NCBI GenBank assembly: GCA_001917665.1
Contig: MNEL01000057.1
Coordinates: 1-64,000 of the forward strand
Direction of reading: 5' to 3'
DNA from: Gemmatimonadetes bacterium 13_1_40CM_69_22
GTDB lineage: Bacteria; Gemmatimonadota; Gemmatimonadetes; Gemmatimonadales; GWC2-71-9
DNA length: 64,000 nt
The notes below the pieces were generated by a model that was not told the origin of the DNA, did no database searches, and saw only the letters and a program-made list of their open reading frames with translations. This document shows positions 50,038-58,927 of the stretch, one piece after another. Position 1 is the stretch's first letter, and each line of letters starts with the position of its first letter. The position numbers and the translations under genes are program-made.

Positions 50038-50498
50038 CGCGCCAGAAACTGGTGCTTCAGCCGGATGATCGCGACGAATGCGTCGACCGCGCCCAAGTCC
50101 GGGAACTCCATCCAGCACCACCGCACCCCGGCCGACACCGGCCCACCGCGCATCGCCCGGCGCACGGACGTGGGCAGCCCGTCGGTGACGGCCAACTCGC
50201 GCTCCTCCGGCTCCGACAGCACGAACGTGCCGCTGACGCCCGCCTCCATCGGATGGAGATACCCGAGCTTGCGGCCGCCGACCTCGTACATCCACACCCA
50301 CTTCCATGCCGTCCCCATGAACACCACCTGCTCGGTGACGTGCTTGAGCGCGCGGATGCCCTCTCGCGCCTGCTTGAAGCGCTGTGCCGCGCGCGGCGGG
50401 AGATCCTTGATCGGAGCGTCCGACTTGGGGCGCTTGCGCGGGTTCGTGTACAGGTTCGTCGCCCAGTAGCCGGGCGGCTGGTGCTGGATGGGGATCAT
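50028..50498 (-). CDS. DUF3788-like small soluble protein
   Basis: 156 residues from ATG 50498 in an ATGA overlap with the BNR gene. The pattern AWKWVWMYEVGGRKLGYL, a central FVLSEPEERE and a final WCWMEFPDLGAVDAFVAIIRLKHQ resembles the DUF3788/YdhG-like fold of small alpha+beta proteins. Assignment is by pattern; function unknown. It ends inside the hairpin at 49997-50037. Confidence 0.55.
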   Translation of the reverse strand: MIPIQHQPPGYWATNLYTNPRKRPKSDAPIKDLPPRAAQRFKQAREGIRALKHVTEQVVFMGTAWKWVWMYEVGGRKLGYLHPMEAGVSGTFVLSEPEERELAVTDGLPTSVRRAMRGGPVSAGVRWCWMEFPDLGAVDAFVAIIRLKHQFLARPE

Positions 50499-53400
50499 GG
50501 CCCTCTATTGTAGAAACGCCGCTCTAGCTCCCGCAAGCGCGCGAGCAGCTCCGCGAGCGCGCGCTCGAGGTCGCCCAGCGCGGCGCGAGCCGCCGCGGTA
50601 GGCGTCGCATCTGCGCCCTCCACCACACCATACACGGCGACGAGGTCACCGTTCAAGCGCATCAGGTTCTCCTTCCCACGCTGCCCTGGGGATGGCGGGG
50701 GCTCACCCGCCCCCGACTCCAGTGCCGCAGCTCGGGCGTCGAGCGAATCGATGGCGGCCGCCGCGCCCTGCTGGGCGCGCGCGCGCGCGCCCTTCACCTG
50801 CACCCGCAGGGCGCGCACCCGTTCCAACGCGGCCGAGTCGCCACGCAGGGCGGCGACAATCCGCATCGCCAAAGCCAGCTGCTGTGCCAGGGCGCCGGGC
50901 CCGGGCCGCGCGCGAGGATCCATCCGGACTGCGAGCGGCTGGGTGAGCGTCTCCCCGCCCACGGTGAGCCGCACCGTGTATGATCCGGGCAGCACCCACG
51001 GCCCGCGCGGCTCGCGCGGCGTATCACCGGGGATGGCCGAGATGGGGTATTCGTACCGCACGGCAGGCGGTGGCGCGCCGTGCAGGTCCCACACAAAGCG
51101 GTGCATCCCCCGAGCGGTGGAGAGCGTCTGCGGCGGCCGGATCCACATGAGGGGGATGTTGAGCGTCGTGTCCGGCTGCTCCGGCCGGTCGGGGGAGGGG
51201 GAGGGGGAGGGGGACGCGCTCGAAAAGCGGCGCACCAGGCTTCCCGCCCGATCGAGAATCTCGAGCGTGACGGCTCCAGCAGCCGGGCGCGTCAGATAGT
51301 AGTCGACGATGGCGCCATCGGGCGGGTTCTTCCCTGCGGGCTCGTCCGGCGGCAGCGGCGTATCGGTGTTCTCGTTCCAGCGAACCCGAACGGCGGGCGC
51401 CGGCCGGTACAGGTAGGCGGCCGTCGCCGCAGCGGCGGCCGCGATCTGGCGCAGCGGCGTGATGTCGTCCAGGATCCACAACGAGCGACCGTGCGTCGCC
51501 ACGACGAGGTCGCTGTCGTGCACCACGAGGTCGCGCACCGAGGTCGCCGGCAGATCGAGCTTGAGCGACTGCCAGTGATCGCCCTCGTCGAACGATACGT
51601 AAACTCCCCGCTCCGTCCCGGCGTAGAGCAGCCCGCGCCGCACCGGGTCCTCCCGCACCGCGTTGACGACCTCGTTCGACGGTATCCCCTCGACGACTTC
51701 GGTCCATGTCCTTCCGCCGTCTTTCGTGCGGTAGATGTGGGGGTGGAGGTCGTCGAGACGGAAGCGGTTCACCGCGGCGTAGACCGCCAGGGTATCGACG
51801 TGCGACGCCTCCATGAGCGAGACCTTGCTCCAGGGCGTCAGCGCGGTCGGGGTCACGTTCGTCCACTTGCGGCCGCCGTCGTGCGTTACGTGGATCAGCC
51901 CATCATCGGTCCCGACCCAGATGAGGTTCGGTCGCGTGAAGGACGGGGCGATGGTGTAGATCACCCCGCGGTGCGCGCCCTTCTCCGGATCGAGCGCCGT
52001 GAACGCTCCGAGGCTCGTCGGCACATCGTACGCCGCGCGGGTCAGTTCGGGGCTCATCACTTGCCAGCTCCGCCCGCCGTTCACCGTCTTGAAGAGCACG
52101 TTGCCACCGAGGTACAGGACATGCGGGTCGAGCGGCGAGAACAGGAGCGGCATCGTCCGGACGAAGCGGTATCGCCCCGTCCGCACCGGCTCGGGCGACA
52201 CGTCCTGGACCTCGCCCGTGCTCCAGTCGAAGCGCGTGACCTTGCCGCCGTACACGATGTCGGGGTGCAGCGGATCGGGTGCCACGTAGCCGTACTCCTC
52301 CACGCCGACGGGATGCCACTCGCGAACGGTGATCTGTCCGTCGGCGCCGCGGCTCACGATGCCGGCCGATCCGCTCTCCTGCTGGCCACCGTATACGCGG
52401 TAGGGAAAGGCGTTGTCGGTGCTGACATGGTAGAACTGTGCCGTGGGCTGGTTGTACCACGAGCTCCACGTCTCCCCCCCGTTGACCGTGACGACGGCGC
52501 CCTGATCGCTGGCGAGGAGGATGATGTTGGGATCGTCCGGATTGATCCACAGGCGGTGGTAGTCGTCGCCGCCCGGCGCGCCCCGCAGCGCGCTGAAGGT
52601 CTTGCCGCCGTCCGCGGACTTCCACGTCACGACGTTCGCGACGTACACGACGTCGGCGTGCTTCGGATCGACCTTCACCTCGTTGAAATCCCCGTCGCGA
52701 CCCCAGAGGCGCTGGTCCGCGTTGACGAGCCGCCACTGCTCGCCGCCGTCGTCGGAGCGGTACACCCCGCCGCCGGTGGCGGCGCCCACCACCGCGTACA
52801 TGCGGGCGGGCTCGCCGGGCGACACGGCGAGGCCGATGCGGCCCAGCCGGGCCTGGGCGGTGGGCAGGCCGGCGGTGACGCGCCGCCACGTGGTCCCACC
52901 ATCGATGGATTTGTACAGGCCGTTGTTGGCGGAGAGGGTCCAGGAACTGCCGATCTCCCAGGGCGCCTGGCGCGCGGCCCAGAGCACGGCGAACACCGTC
53001 TGCGGGTTCGCGGGGTCGAATGCGACGTCCATGGCGCCGGTGTTCTCGTCGGTGTACAGCACCTTCTGCCACGTCGCCCCGCCGTCCTGGGAGCGGAACA
53101 CGCCACGCTCCGCGTTCGGGCCGTACGGGTGACCGAGCACCGCGACGAAGACCCGGTTCGCATCGTGCGGGTCGACGATCACCGCGGGGATCTGCTGGCC
53201 GTCCTGCAGGCCGAGCTGCCGCCACGTCCGCCCGGCGTCGGTGGACTTGTAGATCCCGTCGCCCACCGACAGGTCGGGGCGCTGCAGGCCTTCGCCGCTC
53301 CCGACATAGACGACATTGGGATCGGAGGTGGCGACTGTGAGAGCGCCGACCGAGCCGGTCGCCTGATCGTCGAAGATCGGTCTCCAGGTGCGCCCGTAGT

Positions 53401-53620
53401 CGGTGCTCTTCCACACGCCGCCGTTGTTGACGCCGATATAGAAGACGTTGGGCTGACCCGGCACACCGGTCGCCCCGACCGTACGGCCGCCGCGGAACGG
53501 CCCGATCAAGCGCCAGTGCAGGTCGGCGAGGAGGGAGGGGTCGTAGTGCTGCGCGCTCGCGACTGCGGGGAAGAGAATCACGAGCCAGATCGGCAGTACG
53601 ATGCAGCGCAAGAGAATCAC
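50495..53620 (-). CDS. Secreted BNR-repeat (sortilin/Vps10-like) beta-propeller protein
   Basis: 1041 residues from GTG 53620 (GGGAG nine bases upstream), followed by a signal peptide ending AVASAQ. At least eight Asp-box repeats of the type S-x-D-x-G-x-T-W are visible (KSTDYGRTW, KSTDAGRTW, RSQDGGATW, KSIDGGTTW, RSDDGGEQW, KSADGGKTF, RTKDGGRTW, VSFDEGDHW), forming one or two propellers. A C-terminal region (from about 760) has an immunoglobulin-like fold and alpha-helical tail. Large proteins of this kind are abundant in Gemmatimonadota-like genomes and have no established substrate. A SPSPSPSP linker is encoded by a hexamer repeat. Confidence 0.85.
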   Translation of the reverse strand: MILLRCIVLPIWLVILFPAVASAQHYDPSLLADLHWRLIGPFRGGRTVGATGVPGQPNVFYIGVNNGGVWKSTDYGRTWRPIFDDQATGSVGALTVATSDPNVVYVGSGEGLQRPDLSVGDGIYKSTDAGRTWRQLGLQDGQQIPAVIVDPHDANRVFVAVLGHPYGPNAERGVFRSQDGGATWQKVLYTDENTGAMDVAFDPANPQTVFAVLWAARQAPWEIGSSWTLSANNGLYKSIDGGTTWRRVTAGLPTAQARLGRIGLAVSPGEPARMYAVVGAATGGGVYRSDDGGEQWRLVNADQRLWGRDGDFNEVKVDPKHADVVYVANVVTWKSADGGKTFSALRGAPGGDDYHRLWINPDDPNIILLASDQGAVVTVNGGETWSSWYNQPTAQFYHVSTDNAFPYRVYGGQQESGSAGIVSRGADGQITVREWHPVGVEEYGYVAPDPLHPDIVYGGKVTRFDWSTGEVQDVSPEPVRTGRYRFVRTMPLLFSPLDPHVLYLGGNVLFKTVNGGRSWQVMSPELTRAAYDVPTSLGAFTALDPEKGAHRGVIYTIAPSFTRPNLIWVGTDDGLIHVTHDGGRKWTNVTPTALTPWSKVSLMEASHVDTLAVYAAVNRFRLDDLHPHIYRTKDGGRTWTEVVEGIPSNEVVNAVREDPVRRGLLYAGTERGVYVSFDEGDHWQSLKLDLPATSVRDLVVHDSDLVVATHGRSLWILDDITPLRQIAAAAAATAAYLYRPAPAVRVRWNENTDTPLPPDEPAGKNPPDGAIVDYYLTRPAAGAVTLEILDRAGSLVRRFSSASPSPSPSPDRPEQPDTTLNIPLMWIRPPQTLSTARGMHRFVWDLHGAPPPAVRYEYPISAIPGDTPREPRGPWVLPGSYTVRLTVGGETLTQPLAVRMDPRARPGPGALAQQLALAMRIVAALRGDSAALERVRALRVQVKGARARAQQGAAAAIDSLDARAAALESGAGEPPPSPGQRGKENLMRLNGDLVAVYGVVEGADATPTAAARAALGDLERALAELLARLRELERRFYNRGP
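51191..51214. repeat. GGGGGA hexamer array in the BNR gene
   Basis: Four exact units (51191-51214). Read on the minus strand they encode an Ser-Pro repeat linker between propeller and C-terminal domains. Slippage by one unit adds or removes two residues in frame. Confidence 0.7.
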
Positions 53621-53727
53621 GTTGTAGCTCTCCCGAATGATGTGGCCTCCGGAAATTCCCCAGACTAAAGTTCGGGCTCTCAGCCCGCGGAAACCGGCGG
53701 AGGATTTGACACTGCCACACGGCGGCG

Positions 53728-54861
53728 TCAAGCGACGACGGGTCGCGTCGCGGCCCGAAAGCGCGCCACGTCCAGCAAGCGCGCGACCGACACCCCCGGC
53801 ACCGCCATGCGCCCGTCCTTGCTCATGCTGAGCTTGATCACATCCCCGTCGCGGCCATACCACCGGGCGCTCGGCTCGAGGTCGGACGGGTAGACGCACA
53901 GCGGCAGGCCGGCCACCGCGAGCGCCGCCTGGGACCCGATGCCTGATTCAGGCATTGTCCCAACCCACAGCTCGGCCCCGTAGTGGGCCGCCAGCTCGTA
54001 GATCCGGCACACCTCCGCCAGGCCGCCCACCCGGTGCACCTTGATGTTCCAGACGCGGGGCCCGTCCAGGTCCATCATCTGCCGCGCGATCGCGGCGCTC
54101 TTGAGCGTCTCGTCGAGGCAGACCGGCGTGTGCAGCGTATGACTCAGCGCCGCGTGGGCGACGAGCTCGTCCGGGGCGAGGGGCTGCTCGATGTACAGCA
54201 GGCCGGCGCCGTCGAGGGCGCGCAAGCTCTTCTCGTGGGCGGGCCACGCGTAGGCGCCATTCGCATCGACGGTGAGCGGGAGCTCGACGGCGCCCATCGC
54301 GGCGCGCGCCGCGCTGACCGCCACCGCGTCCCATCCCGGCATCACTTTGATCTTCACGCGACGGTACCCCTGCTCCAGCGCGGCGTACACGCGGCGGGTG
54401 AGCGTGTCCGGTTTCCCGTCTTCGGGAATGCCGAGCGCCACCCCACAGGAGACGCTCGCCGCCGGCTGCACACCGAGCCGGGCAGCGACCAGCTGCCCGA
54501 GCCCGATCCCGCGTCCGTGGGCCTCGAGGTCCCACGCCGCCGTTTCGATCCCCGCCCGGGCGAACGGATTGCCCCGCACGCCCGCGTGCAGCGCGGCATC
54601 CACGGCCGCGGGCGAGTCGAACTCCTTGCCCACCACGCGGGGGACCAGCACCCGGACGATCAGATCGCGGGCGCTCGCGAGCGTCTCCTCGGAGTAGAAC
54701 GGCAGCTCGAATGGCGGCGACTCGCCGTACCCGACATGGCCCGCATCGTCGTGCAGGGCGATGACGAGCGAGCGGCGCGCATCGATCCGCCCACCGGAGA
54801 TGATGAACGGCTCGACGAACGGGAGCGTCAGCTCGAACAGCTCAGCCCGGGCGATGCGCAC
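53728..54861 (-). CDS. Enolase-superfamily enzyme, o-succinylbenzoate synthase / N-succinylamino acid racemase-like
   Basis: 377 residues from GTG 54861, where the domain begins (RIARAELFELTLPFVEPF). A GTG at 54912 would add a non-homologous 17 residues and overlap the upstream gene by 71 bases. Catalytic landmarks are in order: KIKV (Lys acid/base), VDANGAY (metal Asp), IEQPL (metal Glu), CLDE (metal Asp), NIKVHRVGG (second Lys) and GTMPESGIG. Family reactions: OSB synthesis for menaquinone, or racemisation of N-succinylamino acids. No other men genes are visible, so a racemase or epimerase role in the adjoining enzyme cluster is at least as likely. Confidence 0.78.
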   Translation of the reverse strand: MRIARAELFELTLPFVEPFIISGGRIDARRSLVIALHDDAGHVGYGESPPFELPFYSEETLASARDLIVRVLVPRVVGKEFDSPAAVDAALHAGVRGNPFARAGIETAAWDLEAHGRGIGLGQLVAARLGVQPAASVSCGVALGIPEDGKPDTLTRRVYAALEQGYRRVKIKVMPGWDAVAVSAARAAMGAVELPLTVDANGAYAWPAHEKSLRALDGAGLLYIEQPLAPDELVAHAALSHTLHTPVCLDETLKSAAIARQMMDLDGPRVWNIKVHRVGGLAEVCRIYELAAHYGAELWVGTMPESGIGSQAALAVAGLPLCVYPSDLEPSARWYGRDGDVIKLSMSKDGRMAVPGVSVARLLDVARFRAATRPVVA

Positions 54862-56020
54862 CGGTCGCGATGTCGAGGAAATGCAGCGCACCGTCACGTC
54901 GCTCGAGCTCACCTGCAGCTTCGAGCTCGAGCATTGCGACGACGAGGCCGTCGCTCGGGTGAAACACCAGCGCGTGCAGCGCCCGCTGGGTGCGCGAGCC
55001 GCGGGTCGCGCCGTACTCGAAGAGCGGAAGCTGGAAAAACGTGTGGAGCTGCACGCTCTCGCAGCCGCGCCGGGCGTAGTCCACGATCAAGCGGCCGGAG
55101 CGGATGTTTCCGGTGCCGCACAGCCCCGGGAACCCCGGGCCCTTCCCCGGGAGCCGGTCAAGCACCCGCAGGTTCCGCTCGCTCAAGTCCCAGCCTCCGT
55201 ACGCGACACCGCGTTCGGCGTCGAACAGGCGATTGAACACCACCAGCGCGTCGGCCCCGGTGCATGCGTCCACCATCGCGAGCTGGAAGTCGTCGTCGAA
55301 GCGCGCATTCATCAGCTTGACGGCGATGCGTACCGGCCCGGGCGACGCGCTGCGGATGCGGCCCGGCACCTCGCGCAGCCACCGCACAATCTGGCCGCGG
55401 TCCGCCGCGAGCGAATCGCCCGCGAGCGTCGGGGAGAAATCTTTCTCCACGAGGAGCGGGGGCTGCCCCCAACCGTCGACGAGACGCCGCGTGGTGTAGC
55501 GGTACTCGGCGTCCCGAAACGGCTCCTCGAGCCGCGGCAGATGATATTTCACCGACGGCACGACGAGGAGACTCCCCGCTCGCGTGAGATCACGTCCCGC
55601 CCGCACCAGGGCGACGTACTCGTCCAGGGTGCGGTCCCAGCCCCGGCCTTTCCAGGTGACCGTCCATCCCGTCCGGCCGCTCGCGGCGCGGCGCTGCTCC
55701 AATTTCATCTTCGTTTCGTGGATCGCCCAGGCGGCCATCGACTGGCTGCCCGCCTCGTCTTGCGCGATCACCGTCTTCAGCACCACGAAAGCGAGCCCCG
55801 CCTCAGCGTCGGCGGCGAGCTGGGTCTCGTTCAGGGACAACTGGCCCGAACCCTTCCCGATCGGATGCGGGATGGTCTCACCGAGGTAGCGCGCGGTGAG
55901 GTCGATCCGGTATGTCTCGCGCACGTGGTCCGGAAAGCCGCGCGGGAGTTCCCGCTTGAAGCGCTCGAAATCCCGCTCGAGCTCCGATCGCCTAAGCAGA
56001 TGGGCCAACCCCGGGGCCAT
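54842..56020 (-). CDS. FMN TIM-barrel enzyme resembling dihydroorotate dehydrogenase
   Basis: 392 residues from ATG 56020, which lies in the first copy of a 23-bp repeat. The DHODH-like features are IGKGSGQLSLNETQLAA with FVVLKTVIAQD (strand 1 and 2 region) and GTGNIRSGRLIVDYARRG with SVQLHTFFQLP near the phosphate-binding end. Additional sequence in the middle (about 110-200) is unlike class 1 or 2 enzymes. The substrate is uncertain; it may reduce or oxidise a dihydro compound of the enzyme cluster. Ends 20 bases inside the start of the racemase-like gene. Confidence 0.62.
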   Translation of the reverse strand: MAPGLAHLLRRSELERDFERFKRELPRGFPDHVRETYRIDLTARYLGETIPHPIGKGSGQLSLNETQLAADAEAGLAFVVLKTVIAQDEAGSQSMAAWAIHETKMKLEQRRAASGRTGWTVTWKGRGWDRTLDEYVALVRAGRDLTRAGSLLVVPSVKYHLPRLEEPFRDAEYRYTTRRLVDGWGQPPLLVEKDFSPTLAGDSLAADRGQIVRWLREVPGRIRSASPGPVRIAVKLMNARFDDDFQLAMVDACTGADALVVFNRLFDAERGVAYGGWDLSERNLRVLDRLPGKGPGFPGLCGTGNIRSGRLIVDYARRGCESVQLHTFFQLPLFEYGATRGSRTQRALHALVFHPSDGLVVAMLELEAAGELERRDGALHFLDIATGAHRPG

Positions 56021-56052
56021 GCCCCGACCAACCCCGGGGCCATGCCCCGGGG
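56005..56052. repeat. 23-bp direct repeat with internal palindrome at a start codon
   Basis: Copy 1 (56005-56027) and copy 2 (56028-56050) differ at one base. Copy 2 with its flank forms CCCCGGGGC (56032-56040), loop CAT, GCCCCGGGG (56044-56052). Copy 1 carries the ATG of the TIM-barrel gene; copy 2 fills the gap after the FAD enzyme stop (56053). Confidence 0.75.
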
Positions 56053-57255
56053 TCAGCTGCCAAACCGGGCCAACCGGAAGTGCGGGTCCGGCGCCTGCCC
56101 ATCCAGCACCAGCCCCGCGACCAACTCGCCTACCGCCGGGCCGTGCTTGAACCCATGTCCCGATCCACCGCCCACGAGCCACACGTTCTCCGCACTCGGA
56201 TGGCGGTCGACGATGAAGTGTTCGTCCGGAGAGTTCTCGTACTGACACACCCGCGCCTCGAGCAGGGGGGCGTCCTTGAGCGCCGGGAAGCGGACTGCCA
56301 GGTAGTCGCGGGCGCTCCGGAGCGCCTCCGGCGACGGCAGCCGCTCACCGGTGGTGGGATCGAACACCGGCCCGCGCGCGTCGTCCGCCACTTTGAACCC
56401 CCGCCACTCGTTCCCGGGGATCCCGTACGTGAAGTGATTGCCGTGATCGGCCCACACGGGCAGCGCCTCCTCGGTGAAGCGCCCGTCACCGGGGGGCGTG
56501 CCGAAGAAGAACACTTCCTGACGCGTCGCGCGCACGCGATCGCCAATCACATCCGGAAACAGCTTCCCGAGCCACGGCCCGCAGGCGAACACGTACGCGT
56601 CGGCCGCTAGCGTGCTGCCGTCGTTGCCGCGCAGGGCCTCGCCCGGCGCGGGCGGCTGCACCGCGACCTGACGATAGACGCCGCCAGCCGCGAGAAGTCC
56701 CTCGAGCACGGCGGCACAAGCGCGTCGCGCCGTCAGATAGCCGCCGTCCCGCTCGAAGATCGCCCAGCGCACGCGCTCGCAGTTGATCTGCGGGTAGCGC
56801 TTCGCGGTCTCCGCGCCCGACAACTCCTCGAACCGAGCCCCGGCCTCCTTGAGGATCGGCAGGGCGGCCTTTTCGTACGCGTCGTCATCCTCGACGAGCC
56901 ACAGCACGCCGATCGGATGGAGCAGGCGCTGCTTCCAGCGCCGCTCGTGCTCCTGCCATAGCGCGAGCGCCCGCACTGCCAGGTGTGTGTAGACGGCGCG
57001 GGGGCCGTAGGTAGCGCGGATCACCCGGGTCTCGCCGCCCGAGCTCGCGCGAGCGTTGCCGGGTCCCCACGCGTCAACGAGGGTCACGCGCGCTCCCCGG
57101 CGCTGGAGGTACAACGCCGTCCAGCCACCGAATGCCCCCGCCCCAACCACCACGACGTGCGGTTTCTGCTTCATGGGAACGAAGCCCTTGACTAGGGGGA
57201 ATGCCGCGGACGCGGCGCACGCTTCGAGAAACGACCGCCTCGCCATGCGGCTCAC
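56053..57255 (-). CDS. FAD-dependent amine oxidoreductase (DAO / sarcosine-oxidase-like), probably Tat-exported
   Basis: 400 residues from GTG 57255, in a GTGA overlap with the DHDPS-like gene; ATG 57246 is an alternative. The N-terminus SRMARRSFLEACAASAAFP has a twin-arginine motif, then the FAD dinucleotide fold VVVVGAGAFGGWTALYL. Late conserved segments are QYENSPDEHFIVDRHP and LVGGGSGHGFKHGP, typical of monomeric sarcosine/N-methyltryptophan oxidases and relatives. It oxidises a C-N bond, releasing an imine; the substrate in this cluster is unknown. Followed by the 23-bp repeat. Confidence 0.78.
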   Translation of the reverse strand: MSRMARRSFLEACAASAAFPLVKGFVPMKQKPHVVVVGAGAFGGWTALYLQRRGARVTLVDAWGPGNARASSGGETRVIRATYGPRAVYTHLAVRALALWQEHERRWKQRLLHPIGVLWLVEDDDAYEKAALPILKEAGARFEELSGAETAKRYPQINCERVRWAIFERDGGYLTARRACAAVLEGLLAAGGVYRQVAVQPPAPGEALRGNDGSTLAADAYVFACGPWLGKLFPDVIGDRVRATRQEVFFFGTPPGDGRFTEEALPVWADHGNHFTYGIPGNEWRGFKVADDARGPVFDPTTGERLPSPEALRSARDYLAVRFPALKDAPLLEARVCQYENSPDEHFIVDRHPSAENVWLVGGGSGHGFKHGPAVGELVAGLVLDGQAPDPHFRLARFGS

Positions 57256-58157
57256 GGCAGGCTCACACGCGCGCTGCGCGCTTCGCGGACGGCGCGGCGC
57301 ACGGCGTCCCGCTCGGCCGGCGTGAGGGGGGGGCCCCAGGGATCGTCGCACGCGTCGTCCGGGATCACGCCGTCGGCCGCGAGGGCCCAGAGCACGCGGC
57401 GCACGTACCCCTCCATCGGGGGGATGAACGTCGCCGCCGCGAACCGGTCGCAGATCGCCGAGAGGCGGACAAACTTGGCGAAGTCGCCGGCGTGGAAGGC
57501 CTCGATCAACCCCACCTGCAAGTTCGTCAGGGCTGCACCCATCCCCACCAGGGCCGCCCGCGCGCCCATCGTCAGCGAGTAGCCGAAGAAGCGATCCTCA
57601 CCGGTGATCAAGAGCTTCTCGGGGTGGTCGCGGATCAGTCCCGCGAGCCGCTGGAACGTCATGACCGAATCGAGGGTCGCCACCTTGATGCCGATCACGC
57701 CGGGCTGGGCGAGGATGGCGTGCAGCGTCTGGTTGTCGTACGCGACGCCGCCCGCGGCCTCGTACAGATAGAACGCGATCACCGGCAGCTCGCGACTGAG
57801 GGCGTCGTGGTAGCCGACGGGGTCGTCGGCGCGCGGGAACGCGAGCAGCGCGTCCGCCCCGCCCGCCTTCGCCTCGCGCGCCATCTCGACGGTCGCCGCG
57901 CCCGCGACGATCACGCTCAGCGGGAGGGCTGCCCGCCACGTGGCGAGCACCTGGCGACGCTGCGCGGGCGTCAGGTGCAGGCCGCGGCCCGTATGCGCCC
58001 ACACCGCCACGCCCGCCACCTGCTGGCCGGCCATCCACAGTGCATATGCTCCCTGCGCGTCCTCGGCGAGTGCGCCGTCCCGAAACGGGACCGGGACGGC
58101 CGGAACCAGGCCCCACTCGAGCCGGGCGGCCAGGCGCTCGGGCGGTCGGGCGGTCAG
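57252..58157 (-). CDS. DHDPS/NAL-superfamily aldolase, probably initiated at CTG
   Basis: 301 residues if started at CTG 58157, which overlaps the upstream TGA as CTGA; no ATG, GTG or TTG is available between that point and well inside the barrel. TIM-barrel features: GLVPAVPVPF at strand 1, the AFYLYEAAGG segment supplying the conserved tyrosine, and the Schiff-base lysine in GVIGIKVATLD. Family members condense or cleave pyruvate with aldehydes or act as dehydratases. Cluster context (two amidohydrolases upstream) suggests catabolism of a cyclic or amide compound. Confidence 0.78.
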   Translation of the reverse strand: MTARPPERLAARLEWGLVPAVPVPFRDGALAEDAQGAYALWMAGQQVAGVAVWAHTGRGLHLTPAQRRQVLATWRAALPLSVIVAGAATVEMAREAKAGGADALLAFPRADDPVGYHDALSRELPVIAFYLYEAAGGVAYDNQTLHAILAQPGVIGIKVATLDSVMTFQRLAGLIRDHPEKLLITGEDRFFGYSLTMGARAALVGMGAALTNLQVGLIEAFHAGDFAKFVRLSAICDRFAAATFIPPMEGYVRRVLWALAADGVIPDDACDDPWGPPLTPAERDAVRRAVREARSARVSLP

Positions 58158-58927
58158 CGGGAGAGCCTCGTGCGAACGTTGCCAGACTCGATCGCCGTGC
58201 GTTGCGCGGCGGGGAGGTCCAGGAGATCGAGCTTCGCCACGGCGTTCTCCGGGATCCGGAGCGGCTGCCCCGTTCCGAACACGAACCGCTCGACTCCGAC
58301 GGTGCCGAGCAGCGTCTCGAGGTGGTCCTCGGGCGGCCCCCAGATCCAGCAGATGTCCCACCAAACGCGGGCGGCTTCCTCGGGGGTGGAGCCGAAATGC
58401 ACCTCCTCGACGAGCGCGCGGTCGGCGTGCGTCACGACGAGGCGCAGCTTGGCGTGGCTCCGCAGCAGTGCCCGGAGCGCGGCCGCGGGGAGCTCCGCGG
58501 CTCGATCGTTGGGGTGCCGCTGGCGCACGTCCTCCAAGCGCACGGCGCTGAGCAGGGGCAGCCGCGCCGCGCCGCACGCGGCCGCGAGCCCGCGCATCTC
58601 CGCGCCCCCGGGATCGAGCCCGAAATAGGTCGGGTCGCACCGCACCGCGGGTGCGCCGCGGTCGACCGCCTCCGCGACCACGGCCTCCCATCCCGGCAAG
58701 CCCGGGTGCACTGCCGGCACCGGCTTGAGGCGCGGCGCCCGGGTGGTCGTCTCGTACAGCCAAGCGTTCCCCTCGGCCGGCGCCTGCCAGAACAGGCCCG
58801 GGAGGTGGGTCGCCCAGGCCTCGTCGATCCCGACGCGTTCCATCGCCCGGAGCACGGCGTCGGGCGAGGTGCCGGGGACGCGGCGGTACGGGTACGCGCC
58901 CAGGAAGACGTTGACGTCGATCCGCAT
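58154..58927 (-). CDS. Amidohydrolase-family protein (amidohydro_2 type), second of pair
   Basis: 257 residues from ATG 58927, sharing one base with the previous stop (TGATG). TIM-barrel with weakly preserved metal motifs: the usual H-x-H near the N-terminus is replaced (RIDVNVFLGAYP), while LVVTHADRAL and FVFGTGQPLR recall the later His and Asp strands. The loss of H-x-H suggests it is a decarboxylase-type or inactive relative of the upstream protein. Confidence 0.62.
   Translation of the reverse strand: MRIDVNVFLGAYPYRRVPGTSPDAVLRAMERVGIDEAWATHLPGLFWQAPAEGNAWLYETTTRAPRLKPVPAVHPGLPGWEAVVAEAVDRGAPAVRCDPTYFGLDPGGAEMRGLAAACGAARLPLLSAVRLEDVRQRHPNDRAAELPAAALRALLRSHAKLRLVVTHADRALVEEVHFGSTPEEAARVWWDICWIWGPPEDHLETLLGTVGVERFVFGTGQPLRIPENAVAKLDLLDLPAAQRTAIESGNVRTRLSR

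Noticed and set aside
53728-54861. Menaquinone gene menC
   Set aside because: Motifs fit, but no other men gene is nearby and the surrounding enzymes are unrelated to quinone synthesis, so no symbol was given.
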